The position numbers and the translations under genes are program-made. The notes under the pieces were generated by a model that was not told where the DNA came from, did not search any database, and worked only from the letters and a program-made list of their open reading frames with translations. Shown here piece after piece: positions 8,550-17,215 of a stretch of 64,000 nucleotides of DNA. Within the stretch, counting starts at the first letter, position 1. Each line of letters opens with the position of its first letter. The stretch is from DATGSL01 sp964645585 (GTDB lineage: Bacteria; Verrucomicrobiota; Verrucomicrobiia; Opitutales; T3Sed10-336). Where the stretch lies: positions 94,004 through 158,003 of the forward strand of contig CAZYAN010000001.1 in NCBI GenBank assembly GCA_964645585.1, read 5' to 3'.

Positions 8550-8692
8550 GGGTTATTGGTTATCGGTTATTGGTTATNNNNNNNNNNNNNNNNNNNNNNN
8601 NNNNNNNNNNNNNNNNNNNNNNNNNNNNNNNNNNNNNNNNNNNNNNNNNNNNNNNNNNNNNNNNNNNNNNNNNNNNNGTTATTGGGTTATTG
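8550..8692. repeat. AATAACC-type short repeat flanking a 100-N assembly gap
   Basis: The bases before the gap (8551-8577) are made of GGTTATT/GGTTATC units, and the bases after it (8678-8692) continue the same theme. The gap is exactly 100 N (8578-8677), a conventional placeholder of unknown true size. The assembly evidently stopped inside a short tandem or dispersed repeat. It occupies the space between proC and holB. Confidence 0.85.
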
Positions 8693-8735
8693 ATGGAGGG
8701 TGGGTGTGACGGCTCGTTTGCAGGTTGAGTCTTTT

Positions 8736-9686
8736 TTATCTTCTCCCCCAATGGCGGAGGGCGGCGAGGAGGAAGGCTTCCAACGCGGGACCTTCCTTTA
8801 AATTCACTGCCAGCAGGCCGGCGACCCGTTCCAGATCAGCCACGCTGTTAGTCAGCGCACGCGCGCCGCCCGGCTCAGTGAGCCGTCTTTGAGCAAAGGC
8901 GCGGAGACGATGTTCGATTGCAGCGAAGATCCGTGCGCGCAGCCCTGTCTGCAGACCTTGTGCAAGAGCCTCGCGTTCATCGTCGGTCATGTCCTCAGGA
9001 AGCTCTTCCTTCTGTTCGGACCAAGAGGCGGCGACGACTGCTTCCAGCAGGGGAGAGAATCGGGAAAGCAGTCCGTAGGCGCCCAAAACCTGGCGGGCAA
9101 CGGCGCTTTTCGAGCTGAAGTCGGAATCGAATCCGTCCAGCCACTCGGTGAAGTCGTTGAGCCAGCTTTGGAGCGATTCGGGGAAGTCCTCTGCATTTTG
9201 GAGGGGCGGAAGGCGAAAATGCAGGCAGCGGCTTCGAATCGTCGGCAGAAGGAAGTGCGGACGCGTCGTCAGCAGCATCAAGGTCGTGTCCGCAGGCGGC
9301 TCTTCGAGCGTTTTGAGAAAAATATTCGCGGACGCATGGTTGAGACGGTCGGCGTCGTAGAGGATCGCGGTTTTTGCGCCTCCTTCCCGCGAGGAATGGT
9401 GGACGGACCGGATCAAATCGCGGACGGCCCCGGCCCCGATTTGGCGCATTTTGCCTGCGGGACGGACGGGAAAAAAGTCTGGGTGGCGCGGAAGGGCGGC
9501 TGGATCGTTCGTCGGCGCGTTCAGGATCTTCAGCGCCAGGTGGTGAGCGGTCGTTTCGACGGCCTCACGATTCTCGCCGCTGATAATCAGGCTGTGCGAC
9601 AGCCGGTTCGACTCGAGAGCGTCGAGAAGGACGCGCACCGGTCGCGTTGTCAGAGGGTCAGCGGTTGAGGAGAGGACAGATGGCAT
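8736..9686 (-). CDS. holB: DNA polymerase III delta-prime subunit (clamp loader)
   Basis: A 316-residue AAA+-like clamp loader subunit. It shows the delta-prime block HSLIISGENREAVE near residue 29, followed by ILYDADRLNHASANIFLKTLEEPP (the sensor and LEEPP motif) and TIRSRCLHFRLP. No intact Walker A is seen, as is common for delta-prime. The ATG at 9686 was chosen because the longer frame upstream is the complement of tmk coding sequence in another frame. It overlaps tmk by 29 bases, the usual tmk-holB arrangement. Confidence 0.92.
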   Translation of the reverse strand: MPSVLSSTADPLTTRPVRVLLDALESNRLSHSLIISGENREAVETTAHHLALKILNAPTNDPAALPRHPDFFPVRPAGKMRQIGAGAVRDLIRSVHHSSREGGAKTAILYDADRLNHASANIFLKTLEEPPADTTLMLLTTRPHFLLPTIRSRCLHFRLPPLQNAEDFPESLQSWLNDFTEWLDGFDSDFSSKSAVARQVLGAYGLLSRFSPLLEAVVAASWSEQKEELPEDMTDDEREALAQGLQTGLRARIFAAIEHRLRAFAQRRLTEPGGARALTNSVADLERVAGLLAVNLKEGPALEAFLLAALRHWGRR

Positions 9687-10317
9687 TCCAGATTTCTTCT
9701 TGAATCGTTTCCGGCGATTGCGTGCCGTCGATGACGACAAACCGGTCCGGAAACGATTTCGCGAGCACAAGGTACCCTTCACGCACCTTGCGGTAAAAAT
9801 CAATGTTCTCTTCCTCCATCCGGTCGGGGAGGTCGCTCGCGCGATACCGAATCCGGCTGAGTCCGACTTCGGCAGGGACGTCCAAAACAATCGTCAAATC
9901 CGGAATAAGCTCGCCGATAGCGAACTTGTTGATCGCGTTGACCGGATCGGCGGAAATCTTGCGGGCGACGCCTTGGTAAACGGTGGTTGAATCGAGGAAG
10001 CGATCGCAAAGAATGACTTTTCCCTTGTCGAGAGCGGGCAGTATCACTTCTCGCACAAGCTGGGCGCGGCTTGCCGCGAAGAGAAGAAGCTCGGTGGCGG
10101 GGCACATTTCTTTGCCCGCGGCGCTGTGCTTGAGCAGGTGCCGGATCTCTTCGCCGATTTCGGTGCCGCCCGGTTCGCGCGTGACGATGACGTCGCGATC
10201 CGCTGCTTCGATACGCGAGACGAGGAGGCCGATCTGGGTCGATTTGCCGCTGCCTTCCGATCCTTCGAAGGTGATGAAAATTCCCTTCCGTTTCTTGCTG
10301 CCGCTGGCTGGTCTCAT
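9658..10317 (-). CDS. tmk: Thymidylate kinase
   Basis: A 219-residue dTMP kinase. P-loop FEGSEGSGKST starts near residue 14, the DR(x) motif appears in LCDRFLDSTTVYQG, and the TREPGGTEIGEEIR block is diagnostic. It phosphorylates dTMP for DNA synthesis. The start at 10317 overlaps the stop of the upstream kinase gene (ATGA), and its 3' end overlaps holB. The longer upstream frame is rejected because it would run 140 bases into the previous gene. Confidence 0.96.
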   Translation of the reverse strand: MRPASGSKKRKGIFITFEGSEGSGKSTQIGLLVSRIEAADRDVIVTREPGGTEIGEEIRHLLKHSAAGKEMCPATELLLFAASRAQLVREVILPALDKGKVILCDRFLDSTTVYQGVARKISADPVNAINKFAIGELIPDLTIVLDVPAEVGLSRIRYRASDLPDRMEEENIDFYRKVREGYLVLAKSFPDRFVVIDGTQSPETIQEEIWNAICPLLNR

Positions 10318-11432
10318 TGGGCGTTCCACTCGCGGAGAAACTGATCGATCTCGTTCAAGGATGGGCTGCGGGCTTGGCGAACATAGTAGCCCGAAGTGCA
10401 GACTCCGAGAGTGAGGCAGGTTTCTGGCGCCGCTTCCATGAGGAGTCCGAGACAATAACCGGCATTGAAGTGGTCGCCGGCACCGGTCGTGATCCGCGGC
10501 GAATCGGTGTACGGTCCCGGAACCCAGAAGGTGTCATGTCGGGTAGCGCAGGCGGCCGAGTCGCGCGGATGAATAATGACGGCGTCGATTTGCAGCTTCT
10601 GCCGGATCCGGGAGGTGAGGCGCCGAAGGCCGGCTTCGTTCGGCTCTTCGGGTTCGATATCGAGCGCGCGAGCGACTGCCAGACCTTCTTTGAAATTGAG
10701 ACCGAGGAAGGCGCTTCCCCAGTCTTGAAAGCGCCCGATTGTGCGCAGCACGGCGGTGAGGTCGCCTGCGGAGCGTTTCTCCGGATCAGCGAGGTCAAAG
10801 AAGAAGAGCCGCTGGTCGCGGGGGGGGAGGACAGGCAGCGCGCGGTCGAGGAGGCCTTGAAAAATCTGGTTCATGTGGGGAATCATCGTCCAGTTCACCA
10901 GCGCGAAGAGATCGGCCCGCGAAAGGATGTCGAGAAACGCGCCCTCGCCGATTTGGGCGATCATCCTGTCGTAAGTAATCTCGCCCAGGCTCGCCATCTC
11001 GCCGAGCATGATCTTGCCGTCCTTAAATTCCAAGGCGTGGGTGATGCCGGGATCGGCCAGCGAGATCGCCTGCGCCTTTTCCGCGAGCGGTTTGAACAGC
11101 GGGTGAATCTCCGGTTTTCCGAGAGCGCCGATGTAACGCAGTGAAACTCCCGCGGCAAGCAGCGCGGTCGCGAGGATCGGGCCGTTGCCCCCGAATTTTT
11201 CGAGGCGCGGGTGGAGTTCGATATTCGTGCTTTGCCCGGCCGCGCGAGAGATGCGCGCGCCAAATTCCGCAATCGTCGGGATCGGCGTAAAGTCGTCGCC
11301 GGGACCAAAACGCTGGGAGACCGGCTGGCGGATCTTGTCGATGAATCCGTCGAAGCCGACCAAACTCGATTTTGATGCGACCCGGCCCCGTTTGGACTCG
11401 ATTTCACGCAGCGTTGTTGCCTTGAAATTCAT
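10314..11432 (-). CDS. PfkB-family carbohydrate kinase
   Basis: A 372-residue PfkB/ribokinase-fold sugar kinase. The N-terminal GFDGFIDKI block, the substrate-site motif EKFGGNGPI (near residue 77) and the C-terminal anion-hole motif TTGAGDHFNAGYCLG (near residue 327) are present; Asp in GAGD is the catalytic base. The substrate cannot be read from sequence. It is first of a minus-strand set with tmk and holB (4-base overlap with tmk). Divergent from tolQ, with 108 bases between the starts. Confidence 0.88.
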   Translation of the reverse strand: MNFKATTLREIESKRGRVASKSSLVGFDGFIDKIRQPVSQRFGPGDDFTPIPTIAEFGARISRAAGQSTNIELHPRLEKFGGNGPILATALLAAGVSLRYIGALGKPEIHPLFKPLAEKAQAISLADPGITHALEFKDGKIMLGEMASLGEITYDRMIAQIGEGAFLDILSRADLFALVNWTMIPHMNQIFQGLLDRALPVLPPRDQRLFFFDLADPEKRSAGDLTAVLRTIGRFQDWGSAFLGLNFKEGLAVARALDIEPEEPNEAGLRRLTSRIRQKLQIDAVIIHPRDSAACATRHDTFWVPGPYTDSPRITTGAGDHFNAGYCLGLLMEAAPETCLTLGVCTSGYYVRQARSPSLNEIDQFLREWNAQ

Positions 11433-11540
11433 CGTCTTTGTAAAGAATCAAGAAAATCCGCTGGCCTTCGAAACATCAACACCAATTGGCTTTCAAATTC
11501 CCATTGATTCCTATTCTGAATTGAAAAACACTACCGCCCT

Positions 11541-12257
11541 ATGATTCCGGATGCGCTGATCGTGCCCTTTTTCGCTCAAGGAGGGGACCCGAGTGTCCTG
11601 ACGTATTTTTCCCAGTCGAATCTGGCTGGTAAGTTCATCATCGTGCTCCTGATCATTTTCAGCGTGATCGCATGGACGATCATGATTGGGAAATACTTGG
11701 AACTCAATAAACTGCAGCAGCTGAACTACGCTTTTGACGACCGTCTCAAAGAGATGCCGATCCTGCTGGACGCCGGCCGGCCCGCAAAAGTGAATCCAAA
11801 TATTCCCTACAGCTTTCTCTACGGCGAAGCGGCATCAGCCTTCTACCGGCTGGATCACGACGACAGGGAGCGGTCGCCGAGTGATCGGATCAAGATGCGG
11901 ATGGGGCACGTTGAGAACGCGCTCCAGCGAGCGGTGTCGCGCATGTGTTCGAATTACGAATCGCGGATGGTCTTCCTGGCGACGATCGTCACCGGCGCGC
12001 CGTTTTTGGGTCTGCTCGGCACGGTCTGGGGAGTGATGGACTCCTTTGGAGCGGTCGCCCTGCGCGCAAGCGTAACGCTGCAAATGCTCGCGCCCGGTGT
12101 TTCCGGAGCCCTTCTGACCACTGTCGCCGGTCTCTTCGTCGCGATCCCGTCCGTTTTTGGCTACAACATTCTGTTGACGAAGACGAAGGCGATGATCACA
12201 GAGCTGGAAAACTACGCCAGCCACCTCGCTGACCGGATTGAAATCGAAAACACCTGA
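11541..12257 (+). CDS. tolQ: MotA/TolQ/ExbB-type proton channel
   Basis: A 238-residue protein with three membrane spans: near residues 28-50, 145-170 and 190-212. The third-span region LLGTVWGVMDSFGAVAL and the block PGVSGALLTTVAGLFVAIPSV are TolQ/ExbB signatures. Together with the TolR-like and TolA-like genes that follow, it should form a proton-driven motor in the inner membrane that energises outer-membrane constriction or TonB transport. TolQ is preferred because the third gene is TolA-like, but ExbB cannot be excluded. Confidence 0.9.
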   Translation: MIPDALIVPFFAQGGDPSVLTYFSQSNLAGKFIIVLLIIFSVIAWTIMIGKYLELNKLQQLNYAFDDRLKEMPILLDAGRPAKVNPNIPYSFLYGEAASAFYRLDHDDRERSPSDRIKMRMGHVENALQRAVSRMCSNYESRMVFLATIVTGAPFLGLLGTVWGVMDSFGAVALRASVTLQMLAPGVSGALLTTVAGLFVAIPSVFGYNILLTKTKAMITELENYASHLADRIEIENT

Positions 12258-12283
12258 CGTTCAGGCTTGTTTTACCTCTACCG

Positions 12284-12703
12284 ATGGCACGCGACTTCAG
12301 AAGAAACCGGCAACTCAGCGCAATCGCCGAACCAAACGTCACGCCATTGCTCGACCTGGCGTTTTCGCTGCTGATTATCTTCATGATCACGACTCCGCTG
12401 CTGGAACAGACGATTCCCCTCGACCTTCCTTCGCAAGGCGCGTCATCGCAGACACCGCGCGAGGAGGCCCGTCATGAACAGATTTCGATCGTGGAGCCTG
12501 GGCGGTATCACTGGAAAGACGAGACTTTGAGTCGCGACGAACTGGTCCCGGTTTTACGCGACCTCGCCCGCCAGCAGGATCCCCCGATTCTCCACATCCG
12601 CGCCAACCGTGATCTGCCTTACCAGGAGGTTGTTACACTGATGGATCTCCTCGGCCGGCACCAATTGACGAAGATCAGCCTCGATACGGCGATCGGAAAC
12701 TAG
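12284..12703 (+). CDS. tolR: ExbD/TolR-type protein
   Basis: A 139-residue protein with one N-terminal span (about residues 24-42). The span carries the essential Asp in VTPLLDLAFSLLIIFMI, the proton-path residue of TolR/ExbD. A periplasmic domain follows with the LDLPSQ and VVTLMDLLGRHQLTKISL blocks. It lies 26 bases after tolQ and 5 bases before the TolA-like gene. Confidence 0.92.
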   Translation: MARDFRRNRQLSAIAEPNVTPLLDLAFSLLIIFMITTPLLEQTIPLDLPSQGASSQTPREEARHEQISIVEPGRYHWKDETLSRDELVPVLRDLARQQDPPILHIRANRDLPYQEVVTLMDLLGRHQLTKISLDTAIGN

Positions 12704-12708
12704 GAACC

Positions 12709-13518
12709 ATGCGGCCCGAATCCAAAAACGCATTTGTGCTGGCGTCGATCCTTCATTTGGTGTTCGTCGGACTTCTGCTGTTTTTCAGCGTCTGGCAACC
12801 ACTGAAGAAAGAACCCGAACCGGTGGTCATGACGCTGTTCGCACCGCCCGCTCCAATGGATTCCGAGCCAGTGCCTGAGCCGGAGCCAGAGATCGAAACG
12901 GTTTCGTTTGATTTTAAGCCGGTGCCTCTCGTGCCGATTCCGCCGGAGCCGCCGCCGCCGGACCCCGCACCGCCACCGCCGCCGAAACCGAAACCTGAAC
13001 CAAAACCCGAGCCGAAGCCGGCGCCGAAACCAGAGCCTCCTCCTCCGCCGAAGGTCAGTTATCAGGAGTTTCGTCAAAAGAATCCGGAACCGAAACCGAA
13101 GCCGCCGCGGCAAAATCCTCCAGCCCCTTCTGCGCCGCCGGTCACGGTGCCGCGCATCGACACCAGCAAGATCGTCAAAAGCCTCGAGACGATGATGTCT
13201 CGCGAAACTGCCGAGCGAGTCAGCCGGCAGTCGCCGTCAGACCAAGCCGCGCTTCACGCCTATTTTGAGCGGGTGAAGGCGACTGTCCGCGGCGCATGGG
13301 CCAAACCGGCAGGCTTGCACGATCAGCTGCGGGTTTCCATCAGTTTTCACATCAGTGCCGACGGACGCATCAGCGGCGCCCGCGTGGCTTCTTCCTCGGG
13401 TAATGCCATCTTCGATCAGTCGGTTCTCGCCGCTTTCAACCGGGCCGGTTCCGTCGGCCCGACCCCGGACGGCAATTCGTATCCTCTCCGTCTCGAGTTT
13501 CGGATGACGGATGGGTAG
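12709..13518 (+). CDS. TolA/TonB-like energy transducer with Pro-rich linker
   Basis: A 269-residue protein: N-terminal membrane span (about residues 10-28), a long Pro-rich linker (residues 35-150) made of EP/KP and PPP runs, and a C-terminal TonB/TolA-type domain (residues 175-269). The C-terminal region reads RVSISFHISADGRISGARV...SGNAIFDQSVLAAF, the layout of TolA domain III or TonB C-domain. It should span the periplasm and contact the outer membrane, driven by the TolQ-TolR channel. No TolB or Pal gene follows. Whether it acts as TolA or TonB is not settled by sequence. Confidence 0.87.
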   Translation: MRPESKNAFVLASILHLVFVGLLLFFSVWQPLKKEPEPVVMTLFAPPAPMDSEPVPEPEPEIETVSFDFKPVPLVPIPPEPPPPDPAPPPPPKPKPEPKPEPKPAPKPEPPPPPKVSYQEFRQKNPEPKPKPPRQNPPAPSAPPVTVPRIDTSKIVKSLETMMSRETAERVSRQSPSDQAALHAYFERVKATVRGAWAKPAGLHDQLRVSISFHISADGRISGARVASSSGNAIFDQSVLAAFNRAGSVGPTPDGNSYPLRLEFRMTDG

Positions 13519-13647
13519 GATGGGAGGATTTTTTACATGGCTGATTTTGGATTGCCGCATTGCGTCATGGCGGCTTGAGCGAAGCGGGCATGAGAAAAGT
13601 AATTCATGCAGGGGCAAGGCATTTCGAATTACCGTGCTCGACGATTA

Positions 13648-13694
13648 GAAAAGCGCTTTTCGAGGTTGACCGGCTGGCGATGCTCCTTTTCATT
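13648..13694 (+). promoter_or_regulatory. Candidate tRNA promoter with an upstream perfect palindrome
   Basis: TTGACC (13666-13671), a 17-base spacer and TTCATT (13689-13694) form a plausible sigma-70 promoter 17 bases before the tRNA. Just upstream lies the perfect 14-base palindrome GAAAAGCGCTTTTC (13648-13661). The -10 matches only three of six consensus bases, so this is tentative. Confidence 0.4.
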
Positions 13695-13711
13695 CCATTT
13701 CTTTCGAGAGT

Positions 13712-13787
13712 GGGGACGTAGCTCAGTTGGTAGAGCGCCACAATGGCATTGTGGAGGTCGTCGGTTCGATCCCGATCGTCTCCACCA
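13712..13787 (+). tRNA. tRNA-Ala (anticodon GGC)
   Basis: A complete 76-base cloverleaf. The acceptor stem GGGGACG pairs with CGTCTCC, the D arm is GCTC...GAGC, the anticodon stem CCACA/TGTGG encloses the loop ATGGCAT with anticodon GGC, and the T arm is GTCGG-TTCGATC-CCGAT. The 3' CCA is encoded. Reads alanine codons GCC/GCU. Confidence 0.97.
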
Positions 13788-13978
13788 CTTTCAAAATGCC
13801 CTTTGCCGCGCGACGGAGGGCCGAACTATCCCGCAAATGCTCCCAGGGAAGAGCCGCGGCCCGTCGCGGAATCCGAAATGCCAGAGACCTCAGGAGATTC
13901 CTGAACGCGGCTGGAGGCGCTGGCGGAAGCGGCGAAGTTGAGCTACTTTCGCTTCATTGCCGGGAGGGCATCGGGTCA

Positions 13979-14281
13979 ATGAAATTGGAATCCCTCAAGC
14001 TGATCACCGTCGTCGCCGAATCGCTGGTTTCCGATCGAATCATCCGTGAAATTCAGCGGCTGGGAGCGCGGGGATACACGGTTACGCCCGCTGGCGGGGA
14101 GGGCGGACGTGGCGCGAGGGCAGGGAGCCAGGAGCGGCGAAACGTTCGGATCGAAACATTGGTTGCGGCCCCGATGGCGGAAAAGATCCTGCGGCTTCTG
14201 AACGAGTATTATGTGCCGCAATACGCGGTCGTCGCATTCGTTCAGCCGGTCGATGTCATCAACGGCGATCGCTACGTGTGA
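13979..14281 (+). CDS. PII-like signalling protein (SbtB-type)
   Basis: A 100-residue PII-superfamily protein. The blocks KLITVVAESLVSDRIIREI, GARGYTVTPAGGEGGRG (T-loop region, residues 30-46) and NVRIETLVAA fit the SbtB-like branch more than GlnB, which carries a Tyr in the T loop. The C-terminus NGDRYV lacks the cysteine pair of cyanobacterial SbtB. Such trimers bind adenine nucleotides and often control bicarbonate or other transporters, but no transporter gene adjoins it here. The ATG at 13979 is preferred; the longer frame would run through the tRNA. Confidence 0.85.
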   Translation: MKLESLKLITVVAESLVSDRIIREIQRLGARGYTVTPAGGEGGRGARAGSQERRNVRIETLVAAPMAEKILRLLNEYYVPQYAVVAFVQPVDVINGDRYV

Positions 14282-14295
14282 GCGACGGGCGCGGT

Positions 14296-15243
14296 TTATT
14301 GTTGTTTTATGTATCCGCTGTAAAGTTCGTCCAATCGGGCTGTCTCGGCATCCCCTCGATGGATGAGCAGGCGGTAGCGCAGGACCGCCTCTTCGCCGGG
14401 CGCGAGCGCTATCCGTTCGTAGTGGGGCCAAGAATGTCCGAGAAATCCGTAGTGTCGGAGAATCCAGCCGGGGTGAGGGTAGCCGGGATTATCCGGATGC
14501 TGAAATATGGCCATCCCCGCGAACTTCCCGCTGTCTTGCGCCGCTGACGAGAAATCCGCCCAGGGGGAGTCGACGTTCAGCGCGTCCTTCGAGAGTTTTC
14601 CGCGGGCCGTCACAATCGTCAGCTGGTCGCGAGTGGCATCGGGGCGGACATTGAACCCGCCGTAACCGCTGGCTTTGCTGCCGCCGATCACGACCTCGGA
14701 TTCGTGAACGTTTGTGAGCTGAATGACAAAATCGATCGCTCGATGGTCGTTTTCCGCGGGATGAACGGTAACCGTGATCGTCTCCGTGATGAACGGCTCC
14801 CATTGTTCATCGAAGCGCCATCCGGCGAGAAATTGCAATTTCGCGAAATCGCCGGTCGCCTCCTTGTCTATCCACTCGATGAAAAGCTGGCGGGAGGTAT
14901 TTAATTCCCAGGGGCTTGTTGAACGACCGTCGACTGCCACGACCGGCCATGTCCAGAACACGCCCCGGTGGTGCGGATGGTCTTCGGGAAAATCCTGGGT
15001 CAGCACTTCGCCGTCGAGACCGTACAGCGGATGGATGTAGTTCGATCGCCAATAGTGAGGCGCGGTCCCTTTAGGCGGATTGACCCGGCCGTATTGGTAG
15101 GTGAAGACCGGCTGGCCGTCTTCCGTGACGGTGACGCGGCTGCCGTCGTCGTCGAGAGAAAAGGCGCCCCGGGCGGGCTGGGGCGAGAAAACGAATGCGG
15201 CGCAGGCGGCGATCGCCGCGAGGGTGAAATTCGATTGATTCAT
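14296..15243 (-). CDS. Secreted DUF6807 (PmoA-family) protein
   Basis: A 315-residue protein with a Sec signal peptide (residues 1-26, ending ARGA). It shows the family blocks SNYIHPLYGLDGEVLTQDFP, DHPHHRGVFWTW and GYGGFNVRPD. Despite the historical 'methane oxygenase' label, these proteins are widespread in Verrucomicrobiota and Planctomycetota and are thought to act in carbohydrate degradation; the reaction is not established. The His-rich DHPHHRG block may be part of the active site. It is convergent with the PII-like gene, 14 bases apart. Confidence 0.85.
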   Translation of the reverse strand: MNQSNFTLAAIAACAAFVFSPQPARGAFSLDDDGSRVTVTEDGQPVFTYQYGRVNPPKGTAPHYWRSNYIHPLYGLDGEVLTQDFPEDHPHHRGVFWTWPVVAVDGRSTSPWELNTSRQLFIEWIDKEATGDFAKLQFLAGWRFDEQWEPFITETITVTVHPAENDHRAIDFVIQLTNVHESEVVIGGSKASGYGGFNVRPDATRDQLTIVTARGKLSKDALNVDSPWADFSSAAQDSGKFAGMAIFQHPDNPGYPHPGWILRHYGFLGHSWPHYERIALAPGEEAVLRYRLLIHRGDAETARLDELYSGYIKQQ

Positions 15244-15467
15244 GGCGAAGAATTGGAAGGCCGTCATTATTACAGGCAAGGGAAGGGCACCGTCGACCGT
15301 TATCCGAAAATTTCTCGAAAACGTTGTCGCCTTTTCATTCGTGTCTAACTCGCGTTTATTGGGAAAATCCTTTTATCCGTCAAAGCAGATTCAAGCAGCT
15401 TCTGGCGCGCGCGGCTGCCGGCGCTGCCGCGCGCGCGACGGGGCACGATTCGAACGCGGTATTCAGA

Positions 15468-16208
15468 ATGATGAATGAGGATCATGGTTTGACGACGGAC
15501 GATGTGCGGCGGCTTTGCGACGCGCCGGAGTTCGTCGACCATTATCGCGCGGCGCTCGAGCGAATGGGGCTGTGGCGGTCGGAGGAACTCTTGATCCGCA
15601 ACCTGTTTGATCCCGAAGAGCGAATCCTCGACCTCGCGTGCGGCGCCGGCCGGGTGGCGTTTGGCCTTTGGGATCTCGGTTACCGGCACGTGGAAGGCCT
15701 GGACATCGCGCCGGAGCTGATCGAAGTGGCGCGGCGGCACGCGGAGGAAACTGGGAGAGGAGTGAAATTCCGAGTCGGTGACGCGACCGGCCTGCCGTAT
15801 GCGGACGACAGTTTCAACGGCGTGCTGGCGGCGTTTGGCGGGTTGATGCAGATTCCTGGGCGCGTCCGGCGCCGAAAGGCGCTGAGCGAGATTCGGCGGG
15901 TGACGGCACCGGGCGGCCGGCTGCTCTTTACGACGCACGACCGGGAGATGGACGAATACCGTGAATTTTGGGAACGCGAGGCCGGGCGTCCGCCGCGGCC
16001 GGGATTGGAGTTTGGCGATGTCTACGAAGAAGGACCGCACGGGATGGTTTTTGTCCATGTTCCGGATCAGACTGAAGTCGAGGAGGATCTCGCCGCGGCC
16101 GGGTGGAGCGAAGTGAACACTTTTTTACGGGAGGAGGTGGCTGAGGAAGATGACGTGGTTGAGGAGCTGACGGATCCCTGCCGGTTTTGGGTCGCGTGGA
16201 ATCCGTGA
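15468..16208 (+). CDS. SAM-dependent class I methyltransferase
   Basis: A 246-residue methyltransferase with motif I ILDLACGAGRVAFGL (near residue 48), the acidic end of strand 2 (GLDIAPELIEVA) and GDATGLPYADDSFNGVLA (motif II region). The substrate is not predictable. The ATG at 15468 is chosen; the upstream extension is low in family resemblance and has repetitive GCGC composition. It stands alone on the plus strand after a 224-base gap with no recognisable gene. Confidence 0.85.
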   Translation: MMNEDHGLTTDDVRRLCDAPEFVDHYRAALERMGLWRSEELLIRNLFDPEERILDLACGAGRVAFGLWDLGYRHVEGLDIAPELIEVARRHAEETGRGVKFRVGDATGLPYADDSFNGVLAAFGGLMQIPGRVRRRKALSEIRRVTAPGGRLLFTTHDREMDEYREFWEREAGRPPRPGLEFGDVYEEGPHGMVFVHVPDQTEVEEDLAAAGWSEVNTFLREEVAEEDDVVEELTDPCRFWVAWNP

Positions 16209-16349
16209 GACGGTGTTTTTTAAACAGAGACGATCGATTTGAAGAAGCTGGCCCGACATTTGCTGGAGGCGCCTTGTCCTGGAAGGAACAGCACCAGGTT
16301 GGTGCCGTCGCCCGCCAGGGATCATTGAGAACTCTGTATCTAAACCTGA

Positions 16350-17093
16350 ATGGCAACCTTGCGTATGTTGAAAAAAAATCTCTCTCGCCCTGCTCTCTCT
16401 CTCGGCGCCTTGCTCTCCTCCGCCTCGTGGCTGTCAGCGATCCTGCCGCAGCCGCTGAGCATCCAGACTGATCTGACCTACAGTTCTGAATACGTATTTC
16501 GCGGTGTGCGCGTGGCGCAGGACTCGTTTCAGCCGAACATCGAGGCGTCGACTGGCGGGTTTTACACTGGTATTTGGGCAAATTTGCCCACCGATGCGGT
16601 CGATTCGGAGATCAACTACTATGGCGGGTACGGGTTTGCGATTCCCGCGATCGAGGAAGTCGCTTGGGACCTCGGACTGACCGTGTACCATTATCCGGAC
16701 ACTGGGAGCGACCGGACTCACGAGATCTATTTTGGAGGATCGCTGCAACTGCCGGGCTACCCGGCTTGGGGCGCGTCGCTTTATTATTTTCACGATTTTG
16801 ATATCGAGTCGCACGTCGGCGAAGGGAAGCTGACCTACACGTGCAGCCTCGAAGGGCTCGGCCTGCCGGCGGCTCTCGATTTTGAACTCTACGGAGGCGT
16901 GCAGGGCGGCGGCACGTCCAGTGTCGACAGCTATCATTATTATGGCGGTTCGGTTGCCTTGCCGTACGCGCTGACCGACCAGTCGACGGTGACGGTTGCG
17001 CTCCGCTACGGTACAGCGGAGAAGTTCAGTTTCGGTCCGGGGCAGCGCGGGAAAAATCTGTTTTGGTCGATCGGCTACACGACCTCGCTTTGA
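16350..17093 (+). CDS. TorF/Gcw_chp-family outer membrane beta-barrel
   Basis: A 247-residue protein with an N-terminal signal-like segment (residues 1-33). A barrel-like domain follows, opening with TDLTYSSEYVFRGVRVAQDSFQPNIEAS, the signature start of this family of putative small porins, and ending with an aromatic C-terminal strand (LFWSIGYTTSL). Alternating hydrophobic residues run throughout. Probable role: outer-membrane channel; substrate unknown. The alternative start at 16365 would give a tighter signal peptide. Confidence 0.8.
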   Translation: MATLRMLKKNLSRPALSLGALLSSASWLSAILPQPLSIQTDLTYSSEYVFRGVRVAQDSFQPNIEASTGGFYTGIWANLPTDAVDSEINYYGGYGFAIPAIEEVAWDLGLTVYHYPDTGSDRTHEIYFGGSLQLPGYPAWGASLYYFHDFDIESHVGEGKLTYTCSLEGLGLPAALDFELYGGVQGGGTSSVDSYHYYGGSVALPYALTDQSTVTVALRYGTAEKFSFGPGQRGKNLFWSIGYTTSL

Positions 17094-17113
17094 CTCTTGT
17101 CCGGAAAGAGAAC

Positions 17114-17156
17114 GGAGCCTGGCGCCGATCGCGGGGATCGATTGGCGCCAGGCTCC
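17114..17156. repeat. Strong inverted repeat between the porin gene and rplM
   Basis: A perfect 13-base stem GGAGCCTGGCGCC / GGCGCCAGGCTCC (17114-17126 and 17144-17156), with GATC elements extending the pairing inside a 17-base loop. No T run follows, so it is not a standard terminator. It may stop or stabilise the porin mRNA, or be a dispersed hairpin element. Confidence 0.75.
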
Positions 17157-17173
17157 TGAAAGCCGCAAAAAAT

Positions 17174-17215
17174 CCGGTGCAAAGGGATTGACAGCTTGCA
17201 CCGGCAATCTAGGTT
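17174..17215 (+). promoter_or_regulatory. Candidate rplM promoter inside an inverted repeat
   Basis: Arms CCGGTGCAA (17174-17182) and TTGCACCGG (17196-17204) form a perfect 9-base dyad. A consensus -35 TTGACA (17188-17193) sits between the arms, followed 16 bases later by TAGGTT (17210-17215), 18 bases before the rplM ATG. It could be an operator or an autoregulatory ribosomal-protein leader. Confidence 0.5.

Noticed and set aside
13606..13941. 111-residue frame across the tRNA region
   Set aside because: It reads through the tRNA-Ala gene and has no protein-like features.
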